64,000 bases of DNA from Streptococcus sp. S784/96/1 (GCF_902729355.1 NZ_CACVCC010000001.1:62001-126000); one strand, 5' to 3'. Shown: positions 1 to 9,104, counted from the first letter of the stretch. The notes: generated by a model not told the origin, from the letters alone. Program-made: numbers and translations.

Positions 1-495
1 ATGACAGCGATTTGGATTGGTGGAGGGAGTTACCCAGACGGTGGCTCTGAATTTAACCTGATGCAGGATGTCCATGCGGCCAATGTTGTTTTCCAATCTG
101 ATATGCCCTTATGGCAGGTTCCAGCTAATGTTTATAAGCGTTTTGCAGTGTCAATGGCAGAGCTGGAATACAAGGTAAAACCTTATGGTAAATTAGGGAA
201 TTATCTTTTTGAAGAATTAACAGAACTCAATATGGCTTTAGGAAAACAAATGCCAGATTTTGATTGGCCACATGGTGAGATTTGGGGGCTAGGAGATGAA
301 GGTGTCGTAGCTGCCCTTATGCAGGAAAATCAACGTACAGATCTTTATACCAAGGTACCTGCTCCCAAAATTAATTTAGAGACGATGAACTATGAACCGA
401 ATCCTGATAATCGCCTTATAAGAATCTATAAAGATATGGATACTCGATTGACGCTTGAAGATCTCTTCTGTAAAATAGCCCTATTTGCAAAATAA
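1..495 (+). CDS. Nucleoside hydrolase, C-terminal part (cut by window edge)
   Basis: This open frame runs in from the left edge; the ATG at base 1 is probably an internal Met, because the N-terminal calcium-binding DTDxxxDD motif of the inosine/uridine-preferring nucleoside hydrolase family is absent. Visible family features are the glycine-rich GGG stretch followed by EFNL and DVHAA (residues 8-27), the equivalent of the usual EFN..DPEAA segment, and a late GDEG segment. Family members cleave the N-glycosidic bond of ribonucleosides to ribose and base in the cytosol. It precedes a beta-glucosidase on the same strand. Substrate preference cannot be told from this part. Confidence 0.7.
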   Translation: MTAIWIGGGSYPDGGSEFNLMQDVHAANVVFQSDMPLWQVPANVYKRFAVSMAELEYKVKPYGKLGNYLFEELTELNMALGKQMPDFDWPHGEIWGLGDEGVVAALMQENQRTDLYTKVPAPKINLETMNYEPNPDNRLIRIYKDMDTRLTLEDLFCKIALFAK

Positions 496-550
496 TGGAT
501 GGTTGATGAAAGTTGAATCAGTATAGCGTTGGAATAGATGGGGAATAGTT

Positions 551-575
551 ACATTAGTCTAATGTTTGCTAATAA
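551..575 (+). promoter_or_regulatory. Candidate operator palindrome and extended -10 box upstream of the GH3 gene
   Basis: An odd palindrome ACATTAGTCTAATGT (551-565) lies just upstream of an extended -10 (TG 567-568, TAATAA 570-575). An operator in this place would block RNA polymerase. The palindrome shares TTAG/CTAA arms with the one in front of the transketolase operon (4296-4312), so the same LacI-type regulator is possible. This is inferred from sequence only. Confidence 0.35.
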
Positions 576-629
576 CCATCTATATCCATTTTAATAATCA
601 TGATTAGAAAGAAGTTTAAGGAAGGTATC

Positions 630-2891
630 ATGAGAAATATTAAAGAAATCGTCTCCCAATTAACATTGGAGGAAAAGGCAGGTCTTTGTTCAGGACAGGA
701 TTTTTGGCATACTAAAGCAATTGAGCGTTTAGGAATTCCTAGTTTAATGCTGAGTGATGGTCCTCATGGCTTACGTAAACAAGATCAATCAGCAGATCAC
801 TTAGGAATCAACGATAGTATCAAGGCTGTTTGTTTCCCAGCGGCTTGTGCTACGTCAGGGTCGTTTGATCGAAATCTATTGCAACAAATGGGAGAAACTT
901 TAGGCAATGAATGCCAGGCAGAAGATGTTTCGGTTATTTTGGGACCAGGTGTTAATATTAAGCGTTCGCCATTGTGTGGTCGTAATTTTGAATATTTTTC
1001 AGAAGATCCTTACCTAACAGGAGAATTAGCAACGGCTTTTGTTAAAGGTGTGCAATCTCAAGGAATTGGAACAAGCCCTAAACATTTTGCTGCTAACAAT
1101 CAAGAGTATCGTCGCATGAGCATTTCTTCCCAAGTAGGGCAACAAGCTTTACGTGAAATCTACCTTTCTGCTTTTGAGACAATCGTAAAAGAGGCTCAAC
1201 CTAAGACTATCATGTCTTCATATAATCGCTTAAATGGTGTCTATACCTCTCAAAATGAGTGGTTGTTAACAGATATCTTGCGAAAGGAATGGGGATTTGA
1301 AGGCTATGTTGTTTCTGACTGGGGTGCTGTTGACGATCGCGTAAAAAGTCTTGAAGCTGGTTTGGAGTTAGAAATGCCTAGCTCAAATGGCATCAATGAT
1401 ACAAAGTTAGTAGAAGCTGTGCGAGCAGGTCTTTTAGAGGAGAGTGTCTTAGATTTAGCGGTAGAACGTCTATTAACTGTGACTTTTGATTATATTGATC
1501 ATCGCAGAGCAGTCACTTGGGATAAAGAAGCGGATCATGCAGTTGCTAGACAGATTGCAGAGGAATCAGCAGTGCTACTTAAAAATAGTGGCATTTTACC
1601 ACTTTCAGCTAGTCAAAAAATTGCTTTTATTGGTGAGTTTGCTAAAAAACCACGTTTCCAGGGTGGTGGTAGTTCTCATATTAACAGTTTCAAAGTGACA
1701 AATGCCTTAGATGAAGCAAACAAGGAAACTAAAATTATCTATGCTCAAGGTTACGATGTGACGGAGCAAACAGATGATGTCAAATTAAGAACCGAGGCTG
1801 TTGAAGTGGCTCAGAACGTTGATGTTGCTGTACTTTTTATTGGACTACCAGACAGTTACGAGTCAGAAGGTTATGACCGTACTCACATGAGCTTACCACA
1901 AAATCAAACGGACTTAGTAGAAGCTGTTACCGCAGTACAGCCTCATACCATTGTCGTTCTTTATAATGGTTCTGCGGTGGAGCTTCCGTGGGCTGATAAA
2001 GTGGCAGCTATTTTAGAAATGTATTTAGCTGGTCAAGCTGTAGGTGAAGCAACGGTGAATCTTTTATTTGGTCATGTGAACCCAAGCGGTCGCTTAGCGG
2101 AAACCTTCCCATTGAAATTGGAACATAATCCAAGCTATCTTAATTTCCCTGGAAATGGCCGTGACGTCGATTATCAAGAAGGGATTTTTGTGGGGTATCG
2201 TTATTATGATACGAAAAATCTACCCGTAGCCTATCCATTTGGACATGGGTTGAGCTATACAACTTTTACCTACAGTGATTTAAAAGTATCTAAGGACACC
2301 CTCACTGAATCAGACAATTTGGAAGTTTCAGTTATGGTCACAAATAGTGGCACTTGTCGCGGTAAAGAGGTTGTTCAACTTTATGTTTCCAATCAGAATG
2401 CAAATCATAAGAGACCGATACGTGAATTAAAAGCTTTTGATAAAATTGACTTGGCTCCAGGTGAGAGTCAAAAAGTGACGTTAAACCTAAGTCCACGTAG
2501 TTTTGCTTATTTCAGTGAAGAACTTAATGACTGGCACATTGCTAGTGGTATTTATAACGTTCAAGTGTGTCGTAGTTCCCGAGAGGTTATTTGCGAGACT
2601 GAGGTTCGAATAAATAGCTCACAAGCCTTACCGTTTAAAGTACATCGTAATACAACAATTGGTGAATTATTAGAACAACCTAACTGCCAAAGTATCACTA
2701 AAGATCTCATGAAACGCATAGCAGCAAGCTTTGGAGACCATAACGAAGAGTCTGAATCAAGTGCTGTTTCAGACGAAATGGCAACCCAAATGATGTCCTC
2801 AATGCCCTTACGAGCACTCTTAAGCTTTGGCGTATTAACAGATGATTCCCTTGAGGAGACACTGATTGCATTAAATACGGTTGTTGAGTGA
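630..2891 (+). CDS. GH3 family beta-glucosidase (cytoplasmic)
   Basis: A 753-residue family 3 glycoside hydrolase. It has the N-terminal TIM-barrel domain with the substrate-binding KHFAANNQE segment and the nucleophile Asp230 in VVSDWG, then the alpha/beta sandwich domain, and a C-terminal fibronectin-III-like domain (about residues 570-660) with a short extra tail. I chose ATG 630 because AAGGAAGG lies 5 bases upstream; an ATG at 600 in the same frame has no ribosome site. There is no signal peptide, so it acts on imported glycosides, releasing beta-linked terminal sugars. It stands alone before a stem-loop at 2956-3003. Aglycone and sugar specificity (glucose, xylose or other) are unknown; context suggests plant glycosides. 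Confidence 0.9.
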   Translation: MRNIKEIVSQLTLEEKAGLCSGQDFWHTKAIERLGIPSLMLSDGPHGLRKQDQSADHLGINDSIKAVCFPAACATSGSFDRNLLQQMGETLGNECQAEDVSVILGPGVNIKRSPLCGRNFEYFSEDPYLTGELATAFVKGVQSQGIGTSPKHFAANNQEYRRMSISSQVGQQALREIYLSAFETIVKEAQPKTIMSSYNRLNGVYTSQNEWLLTDILRKEWGFEGYVVSDWGAVDDRVKSLEAGLELEMPSSNGINDTKLVEAVRAGLLEESVLDLAVERLLTVTFDYIDHRRAVTWDKEADHAVARQIAEESAVLLKNSGILPLSASQKIAFIGEFAKKPRFQGGGSSHINSFKVTNALDEANKETKIIYAQGYDVTEQTDDVKLRTEAVEVAQNVDVAVLFIGLPDSYESEGYDRTHMSLPQNQTDLVEAVTAVQPHTIVVLYNGSAVELPWADKVAAILEMYLAGQAVGEATVNLLFGHVNPSGRLAETFPLKLEHNPSYLNFPGNGRDVDYQEGIFVGYRYYDTKNLPVAYPFGHGLSYTTFTYSDLKVSKDTLTESDNLEVSVMVTNSGTCRGKEVVQLYVSNQNANHKRPIRELKAFDKIDLAPGESQKVTLNLSPRSFAYFSEELNDWHIASGIYNVQVCRSSREVICETEVRINSSQALPFKVHRNTTIGELLEQPNCQSITKDLMKRIAASFGDHNEESESSAVSDEMATQMMSSMPLRALLSFGVLTDDSLEETLIALNTVVE

Positions 2892-2904
2892 GTGCAAATA
2901 AAGA

Positions 2905-3003
2905 TTGGGGGAAAACTAAATTTTTAGCCTTTCTTTTAAAAATTGGGACAATATAAAATGGCTTAGAAACAGCGTTTCTTGATGACGTTAATCTAAGCCA
3001 TTT
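2905..3003 (+). repeat. Diverged dispersed repeat, copy 1, ending in a 12-bp stem-loop
   Basis: The segment from AAAACTAAATTTTTAGCC to the end of a perfect inverted repeat (AAATGGCTTAGA at 2956-2967, complement at 2992-3003) aligns with 40395-40490, at very roughly 70 percent by eye. Shared blocks include AATATAAAAT and CGTTTCTTG. The stem-loop probably also terminates GH3 transcription, although its loop is long (24 bases) and its U-run is interrupted. The rest of the 319-base gap to the LacI gene (3004-3210) holds nothing I can assign. Confidence 0.5.
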
Positions 3004-3210
3004 GTTATTTTTAAAAGTTTTTATACTTAATTCATTTCAAAATATGAGATTGTGGAACTTATATTATGACAAGTGGAGTGGATTAGGTGTCTTTCTTGTT
3101 GTAAAAATTCAACCAGATTTATCATTTATATTGAGACTAGAATCCTTTTCAGAACCAGTATTCACAAGTTATCAGATTTTGATTGTAAATGAGTATTATA
3201 TGGCGTGATA

Positions 3211-4233
3211 TCACAATTTTTTCACCGAATCACGTTCTACTAATTTCGCATTGATTCGGTATTGAGTATAGTTTTCTTCACCTGGTTGTTGACTGATGAC
3301 CGTTGCTACTTTTTCGAGAGCTTTGTTCACCATAAATTGTCTATCAATATCGATGGTTGTTAATTCTGGTGTAATGACTTTTGATTCAGAAATATTATCA
3401 AAACCAATGACGGAGACCTCATCGGGCACCTTCAGTCCTATGGCTTGTAAGGATTTAATGAGGCTGATTGCTATGGAATCATTATCACAAAAATAGGCAG
3501 TTGCTAAGTTATTTTTTCGCAATAATTCAGGATGAGCTGCAATTTCGTGTGCTGGAAAGATGAGTTTAGGGAAATGTTCAGTATCCAAATGAGATTTTTT
3601 TAACGCTGCTTTAAACCCTGCTTGCCTCTCTTGGAAATTGCGAATGCGTTGTTTTGACATGGCGTATCCTATGGCAGTATGACCATATTCAATCAAATAA
3701 GATGTCGCCAAATAAGCTCCTTGGAAATTATTTTTAGCGATAAAATTATTATTGATGTGGTCAAAGCAAGCATCAATAACGATGATATTACTATGCAAGT
3801 CTAGAATTGTTTCAACAGTTGTTTCAGGTAGGTCTGTTCCGAGTAAAATAATAGCCTCAGAAGGTTGGTTTTTTTCGAGTGCATTGAGCTCATCCTCCAC
3901 ATTATCAATTGAAATAGAGTTTATCAGTAAGTCAATAGCATATTTCGGAGCATAAACAATAAAATCATTGATGAGTTCATTGAAGTAGGGTAATTGCTGA
4001 AAATTATAGGTAAAGCGATGAAGAGAGTTGCAGGCAAGTAAACGGACAGTATGTTGAGGTTGGTAGGCCTCTTTTTTTCGTGATTTTCGCAATGGCTGAT
4101 AATGATGCTCTTTAGCAAGACTCAGAATTTCTTCACGCTTACTAGGACTGACGCCAGACTTATTATTTAAAACTAAGGATACAGTGGCTTTTGAGACGCC
4201 TGCTAAGCGAGCTAAATCTTCTAACTTAATCAT
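3211..4233 (-). CDS. LacI/GalR family transcriptional regulator
   Basis: A 340-residue regulator with an N-terminal LacI helix-turn-helix (IKLEDLARLAGVSKATVSLVLNN) and a periplasmic-binding-protein-like effector domain ending in the usual GFDNISES...TPELTTIDID stretch. The start at 4233 is preferred over 4245 because AGGAG lies just upstream of ATG ATT AAG, within the four extra codons of the longer frame. It is divergent from the transketolase-isomerase-kinase operon; the 203-base gap holds a perfect operator-like palindrome (4296-4312), so it is likely the local repressor, with a sugar or sugar phosphate of that pathway as inducer. The effector is not deducible from sequence. Confidence 0.88.
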   Translation of the reverse strand: MIKLEDLARLAGVSKATVSLVLNNKSGVSPSKREEILSLAKEHHYQPLRKSRKKEAYQPQHTVRLLACNSLHRFTYNFQQLPYFNELINDFIVYAPKYAIDLLINSISIDNVEDELNALEKNQPSEAIILLGTDLPETTVETILDLHSNIIVIDACFDHINNNFIAKNNFQGAYLATSYLIEYGHTAIGYAMSKQRIRNFQERQAGFKAALKKSHLDTEHFPKLIFPAHEIAAHPELLRKNNLATAYFCDNDSIAISLIKSLQAIGLKVPDEVSVIGFDNISESKVITPELTTIDIDRQFMVNKALEKVATVISQQPGEENYTQYRINAKLVERDSVKKL

Positions 4234-4295
4234 ATTTCTCCTCATTTTTGATAGTTGATAGCTTTATCATATCGTTTAAGATTTGGTTTGTCAAT

Positions 4296-4312
4296 TTAGT
4301 TTAGTAAACTAA
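4296..4312. promoter_or_regulatory. Candidate LacI-family operator
   Basis: TTAGTTTAGTAAACTAA is a perfect odd palindrome (8+1+8) between the divergent LacI gene and the transketolase operon, about 33 bases upstream of the operon's -35 box. Its position and symmetry fit a binding site for the adjacent regulator. Confidence 0.5.
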
Positions 4313-4344
4313 GCTAAAATATTTTCTTTATTTTATAAAATGAA

Positions 4345-4373
4345 TTGAATCTCTAGAGGTCGCATGCTAAAAT
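4345..4373 (+). promoter_or_regulatory. Promoter of the transketolase-isomerase-kinase operon
   Basis: A -35 TTGAAT (4345-4350), a 17-base spacer and an extended -10 (TG 4365-4366, TAAAAT 4368-4373) precede the first gene by about 63 bases. Confidence 0.5.
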
Positions 4374-4381
4374 AACAAGAA

Positions 4382-4395
4382 GTTAAGCGCTTACT
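4382..4395 (+). promoter_or_regulatory. cre site (CcpA catabolite repression)
   Basis: GTTAAGCGCTTACT matches the cre consensus TGWAARCGYTWWCW at positions 3-14. It lies directly downstream of the predicted -10, where bound CcpA would repress. This fits control of an alternative-sugar operon by glucose. Confidence 0.6.
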
Positions 4396-4436
4396 TTTTG
4401 TAAATTGCAAGTTTTTAAAAAATAAGGAGTGAGAAG

Positions 4437-5270
4437 ATGGATACATTATCGTTACAACGAAAGGCCTTAGAATTGAAAAAAGACTTTATCACGATGATTT
4501 ATGAAGCTGGCACAGGTCATATCGGATCAGATTTATCGTGTACAGATATCTTGGTTAGTCTATACTATCATCAACTCAATGTAAACCCTGATTTCCCTAA
4601 GGATCCCAAACGAGATCGTTATATTCAAAGTAAGGGGCATGCAGTTGAAATTTTGTGGGCAATTCTAGCTGATAAAGGATTTTTTGAAAAAGCGGAGCTC
4701 AAAACCTTTTCACAGTTTGACTCTAGATTGCTTGGACATCCGAACAATAAGGTGCCAGGTATTGAAATGAATACAGGATCACTTGGTCACGGACTGGCCT
4801 TGGCTGTAGGAAGTGCCTTAGCAGCTAAACTAGATGGAGAATTTTACCACACCTACACACTAATGGGAGATGGTGAATTAGCTGAGGGTTCTGTGTGGGA
4901 AGCAGCAATGGCTGGAGCTAACTATAAATTAGATAATCTAACGGCTATTATTGACCGTAATCGTTTACAAATTACAGGGTCAACAGAAAATGTCATGGCA
5001 CTAGATAACTTACATGATAAATGGACAGCTTTTGGCTGGCATGTTGTTGATGTTGCGGATGGAAATGATGTTGAGCAATTACTGAAAGCCTATCAAGATA
5101 AGGAACCTGGAAAACCAACGGTTATTATTGCTAATACGGTAAAAGGTAAAGGAGTGTCAGATGCGGAAGGTGTGGCAAGCTGGCACCATCATGTTCTTAA
5201 TGTTGAGGAATATCAAAAAGCAATGAAAGAATTAGATGTAGCAATGGAGGCCTTGGAAAATGGGAAATAA
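4437..5270 (+). CDS. Transketolase N-terminal (TPP-binding) subunit; candidate apulose-4-phosphate transketolase subunit
   Basis: A 277-residue stand-alone N-terminal half of transketolase. The thiamine diphosphate motif GDG-ELAEG ... LDNLTAIIDRN (about residues 143-180) is intact, and the conserved His-Gly segments (GHIGSD, SKGHAVE, GHGLALAVGSA) are visible. It needs the C-terminal partner encoded next, with which it overlaps by 11 bases. Split transketolases of this type are used in pathway-specific roles; together with the following isomerase and FGGY kinase the set matches the route in which D-apulose-4-phosphate is cleaved by a two-subunit transketolase (AptA/AptB, EC 2.2.1.13). The substrate is inferred from context; a pentose-phosphate or 1-deoxyxylulose-like role is the alternative. 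Confidence 0.85.
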   Translation: MDTLSLQRKALELKKDFITMIYEAGTGHIGSDLSCTDILVSLYYHQLNVNPDFPKDPKRDRYIQSKGHAVEILWAILADKGFFEKAELKTFSQFDSRLLGHPNNKVPGIEMNTGSLGHGLALAVGSALAAKLDGEFYHTYTLMGDGELAEGSVWEAAMAGANYKLDNLTAIIDRNRLQITGSTENVMALDNLHDKWTAFGWHVVDVADGNDVEQLLKAYQDKEPGKPTVIIANTVKGKGVSDAEGVASWHHHVLNVEEYQKAMKELDVAMEALENGK

Positions 5271-6207
5271 AATAGCAAACCGCGCGGTTATGTGTGATGT
5301 CCTGATTGAAGCAGGTAAAGAAAATCGAGACCTAGTGGTTTTAACCAGTGATTCGCGTGGCTCAGCTTCCTTAGTCAAATTTGGGCAAGAATTACCTGAG
5401 CAACACATTGAAATTGGGATTGCTGAACAAAATTTAGTGAGTATTGCCGCTGGTTTAGCACTTAATGGGAAACGACCTTTTGTAGCCTCTCCAGCTTGCT
5501 TTCTTAGCATGAGAAGTATCGAACAAGTTAAGGTTGATGTTGCTTATTCAGACAAAAATGTCAAATTAGTTGGTATCAGTGGCGGTGTTAGCTACGGTGC
5601 TCTAGGGATGAGTCATCATTCGTTACAAGACTTTGCAGTGACACGCGCAATTCCTAATTTAGAAGTCATTGTACCTGCAGATCGCCATGAAACGAAAGCT
5701 GTATTTGACTATTTAGTCAAATCGGATAAACCAGCTTATATCCGTTTAGGGCGAAATCCTGTCGAAGATTGTTTCACAGAGACCAATGTCGCATTTGAAA
5801 TCGGTAAAGCTCATGAAATGGTAGCCGGAAATGACATCACTATTGCAGCCATAGGAGAGACCGTTCGACCAGCAATGGACGCTGCGGTTAGCTTGGCGAA
5901 AGAAGGTATCTCTGCACGAGTTCTTAACTTTGCTAGCTTAAAGCCGCTAGATAAAGAGGCGATAAAAAAGGCTATTGCAGAGACAGGAGTGATCGTTACT
6001 GTTGAAGAACATAGCGTGAATGGTGGTTTAGGAGAAGCCATTTCATCAGTTGTCGCCCAAGAAGGCAAGGGAATTGTAAACATCATGGCGTTACCAGATG
6101 ATCATATTATCACAGGTACTAGTCAGGAAGTCTTTAATCATTACGGTCTTTCTTCGGAAGGCATTAGTCAAACTGTCAAAACACTATTAAAGAAAGTAGG
6201 AAAATAA
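5260..6207 (+). CDS. Transketolase C-terminal subunit; candidate apulose-4-phosphate transketolase subunit
   Basis: A 315-residue transketolase C-terminal half: pyrimidine-binding domain with the catalytic Glu in GIAEQNLVSIAAGLA (about residues 51-65), the GISGGVSYGALGMSHHS loop, and a C-terminal transketolase domain ending in TGTSQEV. The start ATG 5260 lies inside the end of the previous gene, with GGAGG 10 bases upstream, so the two subunits are probably translationally coupled and made in equal amounts. It is followed one base later by the isomerase gene. It transfers a two-carbon ketol unit; the acceptor and donor in this pathway are inferred only from neighbours. Confidence 0.85.
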   Translation: MGNKIANRAVMCDVLIEAGKENRDLVVLTSDSRGSASLVKFGQELPEQHIEIGIAEQNLVSIAAGLALNGKRPFVASPACFLSMRSIEQVKVDVAYSDKNVKLVGISGGVSYGALGMSHHSLQDFAVTRAIPNLEVIVPADRHETKAVFDYLVKSDKPAYIRLGRNPVEDCFTETNVAFEIGKAHEMVAGNDITIAAIGETVRPAMDAAVSLAKEGISARVLNFASLKPLDKEAIKKAIAETGVIVTVEEHSVNGGLGEAISSVVAQEGKGIVNIMALPDDHIITGTSQEVFNHYGLSSEGISQTVKTLLKKVGK

Positions 6208-6208
6208 T

Positions 6209-7645
6209 ATGGATAAAATAACTCTTGGTTTTGCACCAACACGTCGCAATTTGTTTAGTGCAGATGCTGCAATCAAATATGCCAATTACACCCGTGAAAA
6301 ATTAGATGCTTGGGGTATTGATTACGTTGATATAAAAGACATCAATGAAGACGGTCTGATTTATGATGATGCTAGTGTTGAAGCTGCAGCAGCTAAATAT
6401 AAGGCGGCTGGTATTGATGGACTTTTTATTGCGAATGAAAATTTTGGAACAGAGTATGCAGTTGCTCGCTTAGCGAAAAAATTAGATGTACCCGTTTTGC
6501 TCTGGGGACCAAAAGATGAAACACCTGCTCCAGATGGCTCACGACTTCGTGATAGCCAATGTGGACTTTTTGCAATAGGTAAGGTCTTACGTCGTTTTAA
6601 AGTACCATTTACCTACATCAAAAATTCAGATGTTGATGACCCAGCTTTTGAGCGTGGCGTGAAAGACTTTGTTAAGGTCTGCAATGTCGTAAAAACCTTT
6701 AAAAATACTCGCATCTTGCAAGTTGGTCCACGTCCATTTGACTTTTGGACAGTTATTTGCAATGAAGGAGAACTTCTTGAGCGATTTAATATTTCATTAT
6801 CACCAGTACCAATTCGTGAACTAGTCGATGAAATTAACCGTGTTAAGGCAGAAGAAGGTGACAAGGTTGCTACTGTTGAAGAGTGGTTTTACACTAATAC
6901 TGATGTTCAAATCACGGCAGATGAGCTCAATATGGTTGCAGCTTTGAAGGTTGCACTTGAAAACCTTTGTCATTTCTATGGCTGTAATGCAGGAGTGATC
7001 CAATGTTGGACAGCTTTGCAAGAAGAAATTGGTATTTTACCATATGCTTCTCTATCTTTGTTGCAAGAGGAAGGTATTCCATTTGTTTGTGAAACAGACG
7101 TTCATGGAGCAATCTCAGAACTACTTGTTGAAGCGGCATCGCTTGGCGAATACCGTGCTATCTTTGCCGATGTCAACTGCCGTCACCCTGAAAACCCAAA
7201 TGGTGAATTGTTACAACACTTAGGCGTCTTTGCTTATCAGACCGCAGAAACAAAACCAACTTTACCACCTCGCCACTTCGTTTTTGACTACCCAGGATCA
7301 GTTGGTTTTAGAGCCAAAACAAGTGATTACACCCTTTGCCGCTTTGATGGAGATAATGGTGACTATTCGCTCTTGATTGGTAATGCTAAAGGCATTGAAG
7401 GTCCTTATAATCAAGGAACATATTGCTATGTGGAATTTGATAATCTCAATCGTTTAGAATCTCATCTGGTCTATGGACCATATATTCACCACGTTGCAGC
7501 TATTCCTTCAGATGTTGTCCCTGTGCTTTATGAGGCTTGTAAATATCTAGGCATCAAACCAGATTTGTATGATCCAATCGAGGAAGAAGTTAAAGCTTAC
7601 CTATCTGGTGATGAACCAACTTATTTCCGTCCAAATAGAGGATAA
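6209..7645 (+). CDS. L-fucose/L-arabinose isomerase-family aldose isomerase; candidate D-apiose isomerase
   Basis: A 478-residue cytosolic protein of the FucI/AraA-like fold family. Visible features are a Rossmann-like N-terminal domain, the central NAGVIQCW segment, an acidic ETDVHG motif (about residue 298) that resembles the metal/substrate site of the family, and a C-terminal domain beginning near HFVFDYPGSVGF. It converts an aldose to a ketose with a divalent metal. It is packed between split transketolase and an FGGY kinase, the arrangement of the D-apiose transketolase pathway (isomerase ApsI, kinase ApsK, transketolase AptAB). L-fucose or L-arabinose use is less likely because no aldolase or ribulose-5-phosphate 4-epimerase is present. 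The family call is firm; the substrate is an inference. Confidence 0.8.
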   Translation: MDKITLGFAPTRRNLFSADAAIKYANYTREKLDAWGIDYVDIKDINEDGLIYDDASVEAAAAKYKAAGIDGLFIANENFGTEYAVARLAKKLDVPVLLWGPKDETPAPDGSRLRDSQCGLFAIGKVLRRFKVPFTYIKNSDVDDPAFERGVKDFVKVCNVVKTFKNTRILQVGPRPFDFWTVICNEGELLERFNISLSPVPIRELVDEINRVKAEEGDKVATVEEWFYTNTDVQITADELNMVAALKVALENLCHFYGCNAGVIQCWTALQEEIGILPYASLSLLQEEGIPFVCETDVHGAISELLVEAASLGEYRAIFADVNCRHPENPNGELLQHLGVFAYQTAETKPTLPPRHFVFDYPGSVGFRAKTSDYTLCRFDGDNGDYSLLIGNAKGIEGPYNQGTYCYVEFDNLNRLESHLVYGPYIHHVAAIPSDVVPVLYEACKYLGIKPDLYDPIEEEVKAYLSGDEPTYFRPNRG

Positions 7646-7649
7646 TGTT

Positions 7650-9104
7650 ATGGCTTATGTACTCGGCATAGACCAAAGTACGCAAGGTACTAAGGTACTT
7701 TTATATAATGATGAGGGAAACATTGTAAAGAAAGTCAGCAAATCACATCAGCAATTAGTCAATGAAAAAGGTTGGGTTTCTCATGATCCATTAGAGATTT
7801 ATAACAATGTGTTATCTCTTGTTCGAGAAATCGTTGTTGGTATTGATCAAACTGAGATCAAAACAGTTGGAATCACGAATCAAAGGGAGACTGCTTTAGT
7901 CTGGAATAGAAAGACAGGCTTGCCAGTCGAGAATGCGATTGTTTGGCAGTGTGCCAGGGCTAAGGAGATAACAGATAGTTTCAATATTTCCGAGGCTTCT
8001 ATGGTCAAACGAAAAACAGGTTTGCCCTTGTCACCTTATTTTTCAGCAGCTAAATACGCTTGGATTCTAAGACAGATGGACGAGTTGCCGGAAGAGTTAG
8101 CTTGTGGAACAATAGATTCATGGTTAGTTTATCAATTAACTAAAGGGGAGTCTTTTGTGACAGATGTCTCTAATGCTAGTCGGACGCAGTTAATGAATTT
8201 AACGACCTTATCATGGGACGAAGAACTTTGTCAATTATTTGATATCTCAAGGTCTCACCTCCCTGAAATTAAGCCATCTGATAGTCATTTTGGTTGGACA
8301 GACTTTGATGGTATTCTCCCTGCTGTGATTCCCATTCATGCCGTGATGGGGGATTCTCACGCTGCACTTTTTGCTCACAAAGGTGAGCAACCGGGAGCTA
8401 TCAAGGCAACGTATGGAACAGGTTCCTCTATCATGATGAATATTGGAACTGAGATCAGTATGATTCCGAACCATCTAGCAGTCTCAGTTGGTTGGCAGTC
8501 TCAAGAAATCTGTCATTATGTTCTTGAAGGAAATGTTAATTACTCAGGAGCTGTCATTACTTGGTTAAAAGACCAAGTGGGGTTGATTACATCACCGGAT
8601 GAATTGGAAGACTTGGTTGCTAAAGCCAATCCAGAAGACCAAACCTACCTTATTCCAGCTTTTTCAGGACTAGGTGCTCCTTATTTTAGGGATGATGTCA
8701 CGGCTTCTTTTGTAGGTATGACCCGAATAACTGGTCGAGCGGAACTGGCTAAAGCAACTTTGGAAAGCATCGCCTATCAGATTAACGCTGTGATTAGTGC
8801 AATGAAGGATGTTTCCAATTTACCGATTAAGCAAATCAGTGTGGATGGTGGTCCAACTAAAAATCATTACCTTATGCAATTCCAAAGCAATTTGACTAAT
8901 GCCGATATTAACATTGCAACGGTTGAAGAAGCGTCCTGCACTGGTGTTGCTTATATGGCAGGTATAGCTAACAATGTTTATCCAACAACCATTCTAAATC
9001 ACCTGACCACACATCAAGTATCACCAGAACCATCCTTCCAGAGCGTTCGCCTACAAAAACTGGCGAAGTGGGAAAAAATGATCAAGATGATGCTTGAAGT
9101 TTGA
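7650..9104 (+). CDS. FGGY-family carbohydrate kinase; candidate apulose kinase
   Basis: A 484-residue FGGY kinase. The N-terminal phosphate loop GIDQSTQGTKVLLYN, the central GTGSSIMMNIG segment and the C-terminal VDGGPTKNHYLMQ signature are all present. ATG 7650 is chosen because it aligns with the family start and has AGAGGA 8 bases upstream; a longer frame from 7569 would run back into the isomerase gene. It sits 4 bases after the isomerase stop, so it is co-translated with it and would phosphorylate the ketose product. Glycerol kinase is a near relative, but the operon lacks glycerol genes and the neighbouring isomerase argues for a ketose. No clear terminator follows. Confidence 0.85.
   Translation: MAYVLGIDQSTQGTKVLLYNDEGNIVKKVSKSHQQLVNEKGWVSHDPLEIYNNVLSLVREIVVGIDQTEIKTVGITNQRETALVWNRKTGLPVENAIVWQCARAKEITDSFNISEASMVKRKTGLPLSPYFSAAKYAWILRQMDELPEELACGTIDSWLVYQLTKGESFVTDVSNASRTQLMNLTTLSWDEELCQLFDISRSHLPEIKPSDSHFGWTDFDGILPAVIPIHAVMGDSHAALFAHKGEQPGAIKATYGTGSSIMMNIGTEISMIPNHLAVSVGWQSQEICHYVLEGNVNYSGAVITWLKDQVGLITSPDELEDLVAKANPEDQTYLIPAFSGLGAPYFRDDVTASFVGMTRITGRAELAKATLESIAYQINAVISAMKDVSNLPIKQISVDGGPTKNHYLMQFQSNLTNADINIATVEEASCTGVAYMAGIANNVYPTTILNHLTTHQVSPEPSFQSVRLQKLAKWEKMIKMMLEV

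Noticed and set aside
1486..1698. 70-residue frame inside the GH3 gene
   Set aside because: Out-of-frame shadow of the GH3 coding region.
3002..3208. 68-residue plus-strand frame after the GH3 gene
   Set aside because: No ribosome site, no family resemblance, and it starts inside the stem-loop of the repeat.
7650..9104. Glycerol kinase
   Set aside because: FGGY motifs are shared, but there is no glpO/glpF nearby and the gene is coupled to an aldose isomerase.
6209..9104. L-fucose or L-arabinose utilisation operon
   Set aside because: No fuculose-phosphate aldolase or ribulose-5-phosphate 4-epimerase is present; split transketolase fits the apiose route better.
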